Positions 33,219 through 43,135 are shown, counted from the first letter of the stretch. The stretch: DNA of 64,000 nt from Acutalibacter sp. (GCA_020025775.1 JAHHRN010000005.1:122025-186024), one strand, 5' to 3'. A program made the numbers and translations. Notes: a model not told the origin generated them from the sequence alone.

Positions 33219-34768
33219 CAACAAAACAAGATGTAGAAAAAGTCCTTTGGAACGCATGTGATAGTTTTAGAGGAAAAATTGATAGCTCTAGATATAAAGA
33301 TTATATTTTATCTATGTTATTTGTAAAATATTTGAGCGACGTTTATGCTGAGACGAAAGAGAAATATCAAAAGCAGTATGCCGGAGATGAACGCAGAGTG
33401 GCTCGTGCGATGTCTCGAGAGAGATTTGTAATGGATGATAAATCTACTTTTGAGTATTTATACAATATGAGAAACGATGCGGAAATCGGTCAAATTATCA
33501 ATGTTGCCTTGGCGACTATCGAAAAAAACAACAGTGCCAAGCTGCATGAAGTATTTAGAGCGATTGATTTTAACTCTACAGTCGATTTTGGAGAACCGAA
33601 AGAGAAAAATGCTATCCTTAAGAATCTTTTAGAAGACTTCAAAGATTTGGACTTGCGTCCATCTCAATTAGATTCTGCCGACCTTATCGGGGATGCTTAT
33701 GAATATATGATAGCAAACTTTGCTTCGGATGCCGGTAAAAAAGGCGGCGAATTTTTTACCCCAAGTATGGTATCAGAATTACTTGCTCGTTTGGTATCTC
33801 CAAAGGAAAATGACAGAATTTACGATGGCACTTGTGGTAGTGGTGGCTTACTTTTAAAAGCTTTTAAGCAAATTCCAAGCGGTAAAGCAAGAATTTATGG
33901 TCAAGAACAAAATATGCAGACTTGGGCGCTTTGTCGTATGAATATGTTCTTGCATAATGTAGATGATGCAGTAATTTGGAAGGGAGATACACTTTCAAAT
34001 CCCGGCAATATCCAGGATGACAAACTCATGAAATTCCAGTGCATTGTGGCGAATCCGCCGTTTTCTTTAGATAAATGGGATAGCGGTTTTTTAGCAAATG
34101 TTGAAGAAATCAAAGGCAAAAAGCAAAAGATGACTGCGGAGCTCGATCCGTATAAACGATTTGATTGGGGTATCCCGCCAACATCAAAAGGTGATTATGC
34201 ATTTGTTATGCATATGCTTCACAGCTTAGATGATGCGAACGGCAGAATGGGCATTATCTTGCCGCACGGTGTTCTCTTTAGAGGCGCCGGCGAAGGTAAA
34301 ATCCGTAAAACTATCATAAAGCAGTTTAACTTTTTGGATGCTGTTATTGGTTTGCCGTCTAACCTTTTCTATGGTACAGGTATTCCGGCTTGTATTTTGA
34401 TGTTCCGTAAGGACAGGGGAACAAACAATCGCGTGTTGTTTATTGATGCAAGTGGTGAGGGCAGATATGAAAAAGGGAAAAATCAAAACTTGCTTCGAGA
34501 GTGCGATTTAGAGCATATTGTAGAAACTTATAAAAAGTATAAAGAAGATATAACCTATACCGGTGAAGATAAGTTCAGCCATGTAGCGACCTTAGATGAA
34601 ATCGACGAAAACGATTATAACTTAAACATTCCACGTTATGTCGATACCTTTGAGGAAGAAGAACTTATTGACATCGACGAAGTGAAAACGAACATAGCAA
34701 AAATTGAAGCCGAGCTCAAAGATGTGCAAGCACAGATGGATGCTTATATGAAGGAGTTGGGATTATGA
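33215..34768 (+). CDS. hsdM: Type I DNA methyltransferase subunit
   Basis: A 517-residue N6-adenine methylase of the HsdM family. The AdoMet-binding motif is IYDGTCGSGGLLLKAF (about residues 200-215) and the catalytic motif is NPPF (280-283), with the N-terminal helical HsdM domain before it (SRYKDYILSMLFVKYLSD). It methylates the target chosen by HsdS and is part of the restriction complex with HsdR. Its C-terminal 65 residues resemble the broken fragment at 63198. It overlaps both neighbours by four bases. Confidence 0.96.
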   Translation: MTTKQDVEKVLWNACDSFRGKIDSSRYKDYILSMLFVKYLSDVYAETKEKYQKQYAGDERRVARAMSRERFVMDDKSTFEYLYNMRNDAEIGQIINVALATIEKNNSAKLHEVFRAIDFNSTVDFGEPKEKNAILKNLLEDFKDLDLRPSQLDSADLIGDAYEYMIANFASDAGKKGGEFFTPSMVSELLARLVSPKENDRIYDGTCGSGGLLLKAFKQIPSGKARIYGQEQNMQTWALCRMNMFLHNVDDAVIWKGDTLSNPGNIQDDKLMKFQCIVANPPFSLDKWDSGFLANVEEIKGKKQKMTAELDPYKRFDWGIPPTSKGDYAFVMHMLHSLDDANGRMGIILPHGVLFRGAGEGKIRKTIIKQFNFLDAVIGLPSNLFYGTGIPACILMFRKDRGTNNRVLFIDASGEGRYEKGKNQNLLRECDLEHIVETYKKYKEDITYTGEDKFSHVATLDEIDENDYNLNIPRYVDTFEEEELIDIDEVKTNIAKIEAELKDVQAQMDAYMKELGL

Positions 34769-35772
34769 GTGATGCTGTTCAAGATACAGGAAAAATTCTA
34801 ATTTATCAAACTGAACAAGGCGAAACTAAGATAGATGTGTATTTTGAAGACGGTACGGTTTGGATGACACAAAAAAATATAGGCGAACTGTATCAAGTTG
34901 CAAAATCTTCTATTAGTGAACATATCTCCAATATTTACGCAGATGGCGAATTAGAAAAAGAGGCAACTGTTCGGAAATTCCGAACAGTTCAAACTGAAGG
35001 AACACGTGCGGTCACACGTGAGTTAGCATACTACAATTTTGATATGATTTTAGCCATTGGTTATCGTGTTCGCAGTACGGTTGGTATTCATTTTCGCCGT
35101 TGGGCAACGAACATACTTACCGAATACACGCAAAAAGGATTTGCTTTAAACGATGACCGATTAAAGAACCCAAAAGAATTTGGTGCGGATTACTTTGACG
35201 AATTATTAGAACGTATTCGTGACATTCGTGCAAGCGAAAAACGCTTTTATCAAAAAGTGAAAGATATTTTTACCTTATCCGTGGACTATGATGCGAAAAG
35301 TCCGCAGGCGCAAGAATTCTTTAAAACGGTTCAAAATAAATTGGAGTTTGCAGTAACAGGACATACAGCTCCCGAAATTATTGCCAGTCGAGCAGATGCA
35401 ACAAAAGACAATATGGGATTAACCTCTTTTAAAGGTGCCAAGGTACGTAAAAATGATGTTACAGTTGCAAAAAATTATCTAACGCAAGATGAAATTGCAA
35501 AACTCAATTTGATTGTTACTATGTATTTAGACCATGCTGAATTAATGGCAAGCACACACCATGAAATGCATATGTCCGATTGGGAGGATAGGTTGTCTGC
35601 GTTTTTACAGTTCAATGGGCAAGAAGACTTGAAAAATGCGGGGCAAATTTCCAGCGAAGTGGCAAAAAAATTAGCTTTAAAAGAGTATGAAAAATATGAT
35701 TCACACCGTAAAAAAATAGAAGCTGCTGATTTAGATGCACTTGAAAACGATGTGAAAAATCTCAAAAGCTAA
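34765..35772 (+). CDS. RhuM-family protein
   Basis: A 335-residue protein of the RhuM family, named after a Salmonella pathogenicity island gene. DGTVWMTQKNIGELYQVAKSS and YNFDMILAIGYRVRS are characteristic, as is the FRRWATNIL that follows. Biochemical function is not established; the family is often found between hsdM and hsdS, as here, and an N-terminal DNA-binding role is usually assumed. It overlaps hsdM by four bases (ATGA), so it is made with the methylase. Confidence 0.9.
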   Translation: MSDAVQDTGKILIYQTEQGETKIDVYFEDGTVWMTQKNIGELYQVAKSSISEHISNIYADGELEKEATVRKFRTVQTEGTRAVTRELAYYNFDMILAIGYRVRSTVGIHFRRWATNILTEYTQKGFALNDDRLKNPKEFGADYFDELLERIRDIRASEKRFYQKVKDIFTLSVDYDAKSPQAQEFFKTVQNKLEFAVTGHTAPEIIASRADATKDNMGLTSFKGAKVRKNDVTVAKNYLTQDEIAKLNLIVTMYLDHAELMASTHHEMHMSDWEDRLSAFLQFNGQEDLKNAGQISSEVAKKLALKEYEKYDSHRKKIEAADLDALENDVKNLKS

Positions 35773-35788
35773 GAGAGGAACGGAGTAA

Positions 35789-36142
35789 ATGGAAAATTTA
35801 GCGTTTGTATTTAAAATCTTTGACCGTTTTAAGGATGCATATGAGCTCTCGTCAGCCATTCAAGATTATCAAGATTGCCAAAAAATATTGACTCACTATG
35901 AGCGTTCTTCTGCTATTGAACAGATACAAAAGGTGATTATGACCTACGAAAGTGAAATTCAACAACTTTCTTTATTAGGTGGGTGTACCGTGGTTTATCA
36001 TGTGGATTACGCGACATGGGAAGATGCGCAAATCAGGGAGTCTCTTTTATATTTATGTGAAAATATTCCATATTATGCCTTGTTGCATTTTGGAGAAAAA
36101 GAACTTGTTAAGTCGCTTCTAAAGGAGCGTGGGAACATATGA
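35789..36142 (+). CDS. Small protein between rhuM and hsdS, unknown
   Basis: A 117-residue protein I do not recognise. It is mainly helical by appearance (FKDAYELSSAIQDYQDCQ) and has no membrane segment. GAGAGGAACGGAG precedes the ATG, and its end overlaps the hsdS start by four bases. Conservation of such a gene in other type I operons would support a role in modulating the methylase or specificity subunit; here it is only a position-based guess. Confidence 0.7.
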   Translation: MENLAFVFKIFDRFKDAYELSSAIQDYQDCQKILTHYERSSAIEQIQKVIMTYESEIQQLSLLGGCTVVYHVDYATWEDAQIRESLLYLCENIPYYALLHFGEKELVKSLLKERGNI

Positions 36143-37341
36143 CACAGGAAATTAAAGAAAGAATTTCTAAAATTCAAAGCGGTGAAATTCCTGACGGCTA
36201 TAAGAAAACTAAAGTTGGAATTATGCCGAGGGAATGGAAAGTAGAAAAAATAGGAAAGTATTTTTCTGAATATAAAGAACTTTCGAATGATATATTACAT
36301 TTCCCTGTTTTTTCATCTTCAAGGCAAGGTTTAATCCCACAATCACAGTATTATGATAAAAAAGAAGCCGTATGCACTAATTTGGGATATAAAATGGTAC
36401 CGCAAGGTTATGTTACTTATAGACATATGAGCGATGACGATATTTTCCATTTTAATATAAATGAAAATAATTATACGGTTTTAGTTAGTAGTGAATATCC
36501 TGTCTTTTCAATTAAAGATTCCAAAACTACAAGCTACATTTTATCATGTTTAAATTATTCTGCACGTTTTCGATATTTTTGCCGAATGCAAAAAAAGGGT
36601 GGAACTAGAACTAGATTATACTATAAGAATCTTTGTGAATATAAAATTTTCGCTCCATCTCTTCCCGAACAAGAAAAAATTGCAGGAATTCTCTCTACAC
36701 AAGACAAAGTCATTGAGCTAAAGGGAAAAAAGCTTGAAGAAAAGAAAAAGCAAAAGAAGTATTTAATGCAAACTCTTGTTACAGGTAAAACTCGTTTAAA
36801 AGGCTTTAATAGAGAGTGGGAAAAAGTGGAACTTGGTACAATTTTTGACTACATACAGCCTACTCCATACCTTGTTGGTTCAGCAAACTATGAGCAGAAT
36901 GCTGATACACCAGTTTTAACAGCAGGAAAAACATTTATTTTAGGATATACAAATGAAACATATGGAGTCTTTAGAAATATACCAGTAGTAATATTTGACG
37001 ATTTTACTACTGCATCCAAATACGTTGATTTTCCATTTAAAGTAAAATCATCCGCAATAAAGATTTTAAGGTGCAAAGATCAATACAATATAATTTTTGC
37101 ATTTGCAGCTCTGCAAAATATCAAATATCCTGTTGGAGGACATGAAAGACACTGGATTTCAAAATTTTCGAATATTCCAATTAAATGTCCTGAATTTACA
37201 GAACAAACCGCTATTGCCAACATTCTTTCAACAGCAGATAAAGAAATTGAACTGTTAGAAAAAGATTTAGAGCAAGAGAAACAAAAGAAAAAAGCTTTAA
37301 TGCAATATCTTTTAACAGGTATCGTGAGGGTGAAAGTATGA
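36139..37341 (+). CDS. hsdS: Type I specificity subunit (two recognition domains)
   Basis: A 400-residue HsdS. Two unlike target-recognition domains (about residues 20-175 and 225-360) are each followed by the same kind of helical spacer: LPEQEKIAGILSTQDKVIEL with YLMQTLVTGKTRL, and TEQTAIANILSTADKEIELL with LMQYLLTGIVRV. It sets the split recognition sequence for the HsdM/HsdR complex. The first domain starts with the usual YKKTKVGIMPREWKV. The gene overlaps both neighbours by four bases. No inverted duplicate for shuffling was found near it. Confidence 0.95.
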   Translation: MTQEIKERISKIQSGEIPDGYKKTKVGIMPREWKVEKIGKYFSEYKELSNDILHFPVFSSSRQGLIPQSQYYDKKEAVCTNLGYKMVPQGYVTYRHMSDDDIFHFNINENNYTVLVSSEYPVFSIKDSKTTSYILSCLNYSARFRYFCRMQKKGGTRTRLYYKNLCEYKIFAPSLPEQEKIAGILSTQDKVIELKGKKLEEKKKQKKYLMQTLVTGKTRLKGFNREWEKVELGTIFDYIQPTPYLVGSANYEQNADTPVLTAGKTFILGYTNETYGVFRNIPVVIFDDFTTASKYVDFPFKVKSSAIKILRCKDQYNIIFAFAALQNIKYPVGGHERHWISKFSNIPIKCPEFTEQTAIANILSTADKEIELLEKDLEQEKQKKKALMQYLLTGIVRVKV

Positions 37342-37895
37342 TTGAATTTCTCAGAACACATTTCGACACAATTTTAACAGTGATAGTTACTATTTTAGGC
37401 TTTGTAATTACATATTTTATAACAAAGAAAAACTTAAAAAATGAAATCATAAAAGATAAAATTACTACTAACACTGAAAGTATACGAGAACTTCCATATC
37501 AAATTTGTCAATTATTAGACAGTTTATATTTTGGTTTTGTTAATGGAGAAAAAAAGGAAACAGATATTCAACAAGAATATGGTGCTATATTATCCAAGAT
37601 TTTAGCATATGGAAGCCGAGATGCTGTTTCGATTGCCATTCAATTGCAAAATTTTTGCTATAAATCTAAAAAAGAACCTGCTCAGTATAATGATCTATTA
37701 GCGTGTTATGTCCTTTTAATTACTCAATTAAAATATGATTTGACTGGAGAAATCATTTCGCCAGAAAGTTGGTTTAAATTGAGAATTCCAGATTATACAA
37801 ATATGCAAGCAAAAACAGTTCAATCTATAAACGAAATTGTTTGTAAATTGAATTTGAATCTACAATTTAAAATAAAGGAAACTGAAAATATTTAA
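37338..37895 (+). CDS. Membrane-anchored unknown protein in the type I operon
   Basis: A 185-residue protein with one N-terminal membrane helix (FDTILTVIVTILGFVITYFI) and a cytosolic helical remainder. It overlaps hsdS by four bases, so it is transcribed and translated with the restriction genes. I do not recognise the family. A membrane protein inside a type I operon is unusual. Confidence 0.7.
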   Translation: MIEFLRTHFDTILTVIVTILGFVITYFITKKNLKNEIIKDKITTNTESIRELPYQICQLLDSLYFGFVNGEKKETDIQQEYGAILSKILAYGSRDAVSIAIQLQNFCYKSKKEPAQYNDLLACYVLLITQLKYDLTGEIISPESWFKLRIPDYTNMQAKTVQSINEIVCKLNLNLQFKIKETENI

Positions 37896-37958
37896 AATTA
37901 TGCGAGGCAAATTTTGCCTCGCTATTCGTGCATTTTTTTTATTGAAAGAGGTGAAACA

Positions 37959-39128
37959 ATGGACAATCAAAATGTTAAACAAAAAGTAAAAATTAGTCGA
38001 AAGATTAAGAAAAGCCAATTGCTAACAAAAAACAAGGGAAATCAAAAAGATGAATACAGTATTTTGCATTATTTTAAGGAACATCCTGTTGTTTTAGGAA
38101 CTTTAGGAACAGGTCTAATTGCCGTATTAACTTTTTTTGCAAAAACTCTTTGCGCTTATTGTGTTCAAAAACAATTAACGTTTTGGAATTTTAATTTAGA
38201 TAGTGTGTCTTTTGAGAATGAACATTTCCTTTTAAAGTGTTTTGCTCTGATTTTTATGACGTTAATTTTATCTTCATTTATACTGCTCTTTGAAGCGATT
38301 GGTAAAAACTATGAATCTGTTAGGCTATATCGTTATAAGATGAAACAATATATAAAATTAAAGAAAAAAGAAAATAAGAAAAAAAGTAGAAGAAAAGAAA
38401 ACACAGAAAAAGAAGCGGCGAAAATAAGCGAGATAAATAACTATTTGTCAAAACGCTTTAAAGAATATTACACTACAATAATTTCTTTAGTCTTTTTAAA
38501 TAGCTTGTTAATGTGTCCGTTAATTTATTTTTGCTCTTCGATTCTTTCCCCATATTCAAAACCTTTTTTAGTTACACTCATATATACTATCGTGTTATAC
38601 TGTATGCTTTTTGGGGAACAACGAATTAAGAAAAAACGAAAAATAAAAAAAGAAGTTAAGAAAAATGTAGCTGAAGGACTCCAAGTGGATGGAACTAAGA
38701 ATCAAAACTTTCCTAAATTACCGTGGAAAAAACTACATTTGGCATTAAATGATAAAAACATAAAAATAATAGTAGCTGTGACTGTGGTTTCTTGTGTTTT
38801 CCTAGCAATGATTTGGATTTTATCGGGTATTATTCTCGAATCACATACAGTTCCTCTCACTATTATGGAGGATACTTCCTATGTTGTCGTCTATCAAGAT
38901 AAAAATCAATATTGCTTAGAAGAGGCAAAAATGGATGGGGATAATTTGATTGTTTATACGGACAAACAACGTGTTTTAAGCACAGATGATATCTCCTATA
39001 CACAGTACACATTTGAAGATTATGACAGGGAAAAGAAAATGATTACACTGTTAAAAAATAAGAAAACAGAAAGTGGTGGACTCAATGAAAAATGGATTTC
39101 CATCTGCAAAAAACTATTTAGAATTTAA
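37959..39128 (+). CDS. Multi-pass membrane protein in the type I operon
   Basis: About 389 residues with a lysine-rich start (KQKVKISRKIKKSQ) and around five membrane helices (near residues 45, 85, 165, 190 and 270). Long basic loops lie between them, and a 75-residue polar tail follows. The ATG at 37959 has AGAGGTGA in front. Its last codons overlap the start of hsdR. I do not recognise it. With the preceding one-helix protein it makes a two-gene membrane insert between hsdS and hsdR, probably acquired as cargo or serving to place the complex at the membrane. Confidence 0.7.
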   Translation: MDNQNVKQKVKISRKIKKSQLLTKNKGNQKDEYSILHYFKEHPVVLGTLGTGLIAVLTFFAKTLCAYCVQKQLTFWNFNLDSVSFENEHFLLKCFALIFMTLILSSFILLFEAIGKNYESVRLYRYKMKQYIKLKKKENKKKSRRKENTEKEAAKISEINNYLSKRFKEYYTTIISLVFLNSLLMCPLIYFCSSILSPYSKPFLVTLIYTIVLYCMLFGEQRIKKKRKIKKEVKKNVAEGLQVDGTKNQNFPKLPWKKLHLALNDKNIKIIVAVTVVSCVFLAMIWILSGIILESHTVPLTIMEDTSYVVVYQDKNQYCLEEAKMDGDNLIVYTDKQRVLSTDDISYTQYTFEDYDREKKMITLLKNKKTESGGLNEKWISICKKLFRI

Positions 39129-42100
39129 TGCCAGTCAATTACCTGCTTTAGAACTCTTACAAAAGCTGGGTTATATTTATATTTCGCCTGAAGAGTGTGA
39201 AAAACAAAGAGGCTCTTTATATGATGTTTTGCTGAAAGATGTTTTAAGAAGACAGCTGCAACAAATTAACCAATTTGAGTTTGCGGATATTGCCTATAAA
39301 TTTTCAGCAGATAATATTGAAAATGCAATCAAAGACTTAAACGAGCCATTAACAGATGGCTTGATTCGTACTAGCGAGAAGATTTATAACGCTTTGATGC
39401 TTGGTAAAAGCTATTCTGAAAATTTAGTGGACGGTACCGCCAAAAGCTTTAACTTAAAATACATTGATTGGGAAAACCCGCAAAACAATGTATTCCATGT
39501 TACACAAGAGTTTCCTTGCATTAGCTGGGACAAGCAAAAAAATGCTCGTCCGGATATTGTTTTATTTGTCAATGGTATTCCATTTGCTGTTATAGAATGT
39601 AAGGCTCCAACCGTTAGTGAGGAGCAAGCTATCGAACAAACCATTCGCAATCAAAATAAGGATTATATTCCGCAGCTTTTTAAGTTTGTACAGATTGTTA
39701 TGGCGTCTAATAAAAATGCTGTGAAATATGCTACCTGCGGAACTCCTAAAAATTTCTGGTCCGTATGGCATGAAGAAGACAAAGACTGGCAGGAAAAATT
39801 GCTGAATCAATATGTTGTCGGTCGTGAACCAACCGTGCAGGATAGAAGCATTATTTCTTTGCTTTCTCCGGAGAGACTTTTAAAGCTCACCAAATATTTT
39901 GTGCTGTATGATGCAAATATCAAAAAGATTTGTCGCTATCAGCAGTTCTTTGCTGTTGAAGAAATCATTAAAACCATAAATACCGATGACGCTTTCGGAA
40001 ATCGTCAAAGCGGTGTGATTTGGCATACGCAAGGCAGTGGTAAATCTTTAACCATGGTTATGATTGCAAAGTACATATTAGAAAATATGTGCCAGTGTAA
40101 CCCGAAGGTGGTTATTGTTACCGATCGTAAAGAACTCGATAAGCAAATTGCCAAAACTTTTGCGCATACAAGGCTTTCTCCGGCTCGTGCAACCAGCGGA
40201 AAACACTTGATTGAACTGATTAACAGCAATAAAGCGGATGTAATTACATCCATTATCAATAAGTTTAATACTGTAGAAAACAGCGGACTTAAAAATACTT
40301 CCAGAAATATCTTTGTACTCGTTGATGAAAGTCATCGCTCGAATTATGGCTCTTTGGCGACAAAAATGCGTACGGTGTTCCCCAATGCTTGCTATATTGG
40401 TTTTACTGGCACACCGCTTATGAAAAGCGAAAAAAACACTATGGCTCGTTTCGGCAAACTGATTCATAAATACACGATTCGAGATGGCGTGGAAGATGGC
40501 GCGATTGTGCCGTTAATTTATGAAGGCAAATTTGTCGAGCAACATGTCGATGAAGAAAATATTGATTTGTGGTTTGATCAAGTTACAAAACGCTTAAATG
40601 ATGCACAAAAAGCAGATTTGCGCAACAAATGGAGCAGCATGAAGCATTTGGCTTCTACAGATGCTCGTATTAAACGTATTGCTCTGGATATTAACACACA
40701 TTTTATAGAAGGTTTTAAAGAAACCGGCTTTAAAGCCATGCTGGCATGCAACTTTAAAAAAGATGCTATCCGTTATCAAAAATGCTTTGAACAGTTCGGC
40801 GATTTGGTGACCGCAGTTGTGATTTCGCCTCCGGATATGCGAGAAGGCGCAGAAGATATTGACGAAAGTGCAGACGATATCGTGATATCTTTTTGGAATA
40901 AAATGATGACACAATACGGTTCTGCCGATGATTATGAAGATACCATAAAAAACAAGTTTATTGACGGCGAAATTGATATTTTAATTGTTTGCAGTAAACT
41001 TTTAACCGGATTTGACGCTCCGAGAACGCAAGTTTTGTATCTAGATAAAGAATTAAAAGAGCACAGCCTTTTACAAGCCATTGCAAGAACCAACCGCCTT
41101 TATGAAGGTAAGGATTTTGGCTTGATTGTAGATTACAGGGGCCTTATCCATGAACTGGATACGGCTATGGAGGTCTATAGCGGTGCTGGTTTAGAGAATT
41201 TTGATTCGGCTGACATCCAAGGCATTGTTGTGGATATAATGGCTTCTGTTAGTCGTCTTCGAGAAGCCTATTCTCATGTACAGGATATCTTCACATCTTT
41301 AAAATGTAAGGAAGATGCAGAAGCGTATGAGAGTTATTTAGCTGATGATAAAATTCGCACGAAATTTTATGATGCGCTTTGCTCTTTTGGTCGTTCGTTA
41401 AATTTAGTACTTAATTCCGAAAAAGCTTATGCTGCGTTTGATAAGGCGGAAATCAAACAATATCAAGATGCCTTTATTTTCTTTTCTAATGTCAGAAGAA
41501 GTGTGAAAAGACGTTATGCTGATGTAATTGACAATAGAGAGTATGAAAAACAAATGCAAAATCTTTTAGATTCACATATGTCTGTAGCCGGTATTAAACA
41601 AATTACGAATCCGGTGGATATCTTGGATAAGGATGGCATGGAAAAAGAACTGCAAGAACTTGGCTCTTTACGCTCCAAAGCAGATGCTATCCGTTCCCAT
41701 ATGGCTAAAAGCATTAAAGAAAAATACGATGAAAATCCTGCTTATTATGATAGCTTTTCAAAGCGTATTAAAGAGACTTTAGAAGATTATAAAAATCGCG
41801 TGATTACCGAGGCTGAATACCTTGAAAAAATGCGTGAAATCATGATGGATTACCAGAATGATAAGGTGAATATCAGCTATCCTGAAAAGATTAAGGGCAA
41901 TGTACACGCACAAGCTTTCTATGGTGTTATTACAGCTATTTTGGACGATAAAATTGATTTGAGCAAAAATATCGACATTTTATCTGATATTGCAATAGAG
42001 GTTACAGAGATTGTGAAAAAGCATGATACAGTGGATTGGCAAACGAACACAGAAATTCATAATAAGATTGCACAAGATATTGATGACTTATTCTATCGTT

Positions 42101-42192
42101 TGGAAACAGAAAAGAAGTTTGTAGTGGATTTTGATACCATTGATAAAATTATCGATAACGTGATAACAGTGGCTCTTAGGAGATTCAAATGA
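39085..42192 (+). CDS. hsdR: Type I restriction subunit (translocase/nuclease)
   Basis: About 1035 residues. The N-terminal nuclease has PDIVLFVNGIPFAVIECKAP (PD-ExK, about residues 155-172). The helicase motor has HTQGSGKSLTMV (Walker A, about 317), VDESHRS (about 413), GFTGTPL, and a C-terminal RecA domain ending with LLQAIARTNR. It cuts unmethylated DNA after ATP-driven translocation. The ATG at 39085 is used here (GTGG upstream); a GTG at 39073 is possible. It overlaps the end of the membrane-protein gene by 44 bases and the following metallopeptidase gene by four. Confidence 0.96.
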   Translation: MKNGFPSAKNYLEFNASQLPALELLQKLGYIYISPEECEKQRGSLYDVLLKDVLRRQLQQINQFEFADIAYKFSADNIENAIKDLNEPLTDGLIRTSEKIYNALMLGKSYSENLVDGTAKSFNLKYIDWENPQNNVFHVTQEFPCISWDKQKNARPDIVLFVNGIPFAVIECKAPTVSEEQAIEQTIRNQNKDYIPQLFKFVQIVMASNKNAVKYATCGTPKNFWSVWHEEDKDWQEKLLNQYVVGREPTVQDRSIISLLSPERLLKLTKYFVLYDANIKKICRYQQFFAVEEIIKTINTDDAFGNRQSGVIWHTQGSGKSLTMVMIAKYILENMCQCNPKVVIVTDRKELDKQIAKTFAHTRLSPARATSGKHLIELINSNKADVITSIINKFNTVENSGLKNTSRNIFVLVDESHRSNYGSLATKMRTVFPNACYIGFTGTPLMKSEKNTMARFGKLIHKYTIRDGVEDGAIVPLIYEGKFVEQHVDEENIDLWFDQVTKRLNDAQKADLRNKWSSMKHLASTDARIKRIALDINTHFIEGFKETGFKAMLACNFKKDAIRYQKCFEQFGDLVTAVVISPPDMREGAEDIDESADDIVISFWNKMMTQYGSADDYEDTIKNKFIDGEIDILIVCSKLLTGFDAPRTQVLYLDKELKEHSLLQAIARTNRLYEGKDFGLIVDYRGLIHELDTAMEVYSGAGLENFDSADIQGIVVDIMASVSRLREAYSHVQDIFTSLKCKEDAEAYESYLADDKIRTKFYDALCSFGRSLNLVLNSEKAYAAFDKAEIKQYQDAFIFFSNVRRSVKRRYADVIDNREYEKQMQNLLDSHMSVAGIKQITNPVDILDKDGMEKELQELGSLRSKADAIRSHMAKSIKEKYDENPAYYDSFSKRIKETLEDYKNRVITEAEYLEKMREIMMDYQNDKVNISYPEKIKGNVHAQAFYGVITAILDDKIDLSKNIDILSDIAIEVTEIVKKHDTVDWQTNTEIHNKIAQDIDDLFYRLETEKKFVVDFDTIDKIIDNVITVALRRFK

Positions 42193-42908
42193 TACAAAGA
42201 ATAACTTTAAACGGAAAAGAAATTCAGTATGAGCTGCAACGAAAACCGGTTAAAAATATAAATCTGCGTATTAAGCCGGATCAAAGCGTATACATGTCAG
42301 TGAATGATACCATTACGCAAGAAACAATTGATGATTTTTTGCAGTCCAAAGCAGATTTTATTTTGAAAGCACTTAACCAATATGCTGAATATGAAAAATT
42401 CACCCCCAAACCTAAAGAATATGTGGATGGTGAATCCTTTAGAATCTTTGGCTACGATAAACGTTTGAAGGTAATCCAGGACAAGAAAAATCATGTGGAA
42501 TGCGATGGATCTTTTATTATGTTATATGTAAAAGATACGCAGGATTTTAACTCTAAAAGAAGAACTATGGAGAAATGGCGTAACGCACAATGCCGTGCGT
42601 GTGTAAAATCAATTTGTGAAACGACATATCCTAAGTTCGAAAAGTACGGCGTCGAGTTTCCTGAAATCCGTTTTCGTAATATGATTTCACAGTGGGGAAG
42701 TTGTCAGCCAAAGCGAAAGATATTAACTTTTAATTATGCTTTAATTGAAGCACCCATTGCTTGTATTGAGTATGTAGTAACGCATGAATTTATGCATTTC
42801 TTACAGCCTAACCATTCTAAAAAGTTTTATACACAGCTTTCTATGTTTATGCCGGATTGGGAACAGAGAAAAGCAATCTTAGAAAAGAATAGATTCTACA
42901 GCGAATAG
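42189..42908 (+). CDS. YgjP/SprT-type zinc metallopeptidase (DUF45)
   Basis: A 239-residue protein with YVVTHEFMHFLQPNHSKKFY, in which HEFMH (His199, Glu200, His203) is the zinc-binding HExxH motif and the later His a third ligand; ISQWGSCQPKRKILTFNY precedes it as usual for the family. Such genes often sit directly after hsdR, as here (four-base overlap). The role in restriction systems is not established; cleavage of a protein partner, possibly HsdR, is one idea. Confidence 0.88.
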   Translation: MIQRITLNGKEIQYELQRKPVKNINLRIKPDQSVYMSVNDTITQETIDDFLQSKADFILKALNQYAEYEKFTPKPKEYVDGESFRIFGYDKRLKVIQDKKNHVECDGSFIMLYVKDTQDFNSKRRTMEKWRNAQCRACVKSICETTYPKFEKYGVEFPEIRFRNMISQWGSCQPKRKILTFNYALIEAPIACIEYVVTHEFMHFLQPNHSKKFYTQLSMFMPDWEQRKAILEKNRFYSE

Positions 42909-42949
42909 ATAAAAACAAAACTTTTTTGAAGTTCTAAATTAAATACTAA

Positions 42950-42986
42950 AAATAAAGAGTTGCTTTATAGTAACTCTTTATTTTTT
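42950..42986 (+). terminator. Terminator of the type I R-M operon
   Basis: The hairpin AAATAAAGAGTT / AACTCTTTATTT with a T run. Confidence 0.85.
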
Positions 42987-42991
42987 CGCCT

Positions 42992-43029
42992 AAAAGGGCA
43001 AAAAGCAGCTCTGTGTCTACATATATAAA
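42992..43029 (+). promoter_or_regulatory. Shared-type promoter, copy 3 (clpX-like gene)
   Basis: AAAAGGGCAAA (42992-43002), 17 bases, CATATATAAA (43020-43029), about 107 bases before the clpX-like ATG. A second ribosome-like AAGAAGGTGATAAC near 43043 is not followed by a usable frame, so a short first gene may have decayed here. Confidence 0.65.
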
Positions 43030-43135
43030 CAGAAAGAAGGAAAGAAGGTGATAACACTTAATTACAACATCATTTTAAAAGACTGCACAAAGCAAATACA
43101 AAAACTAAAATCAAACCAGTAAAGGAGAAATACAT

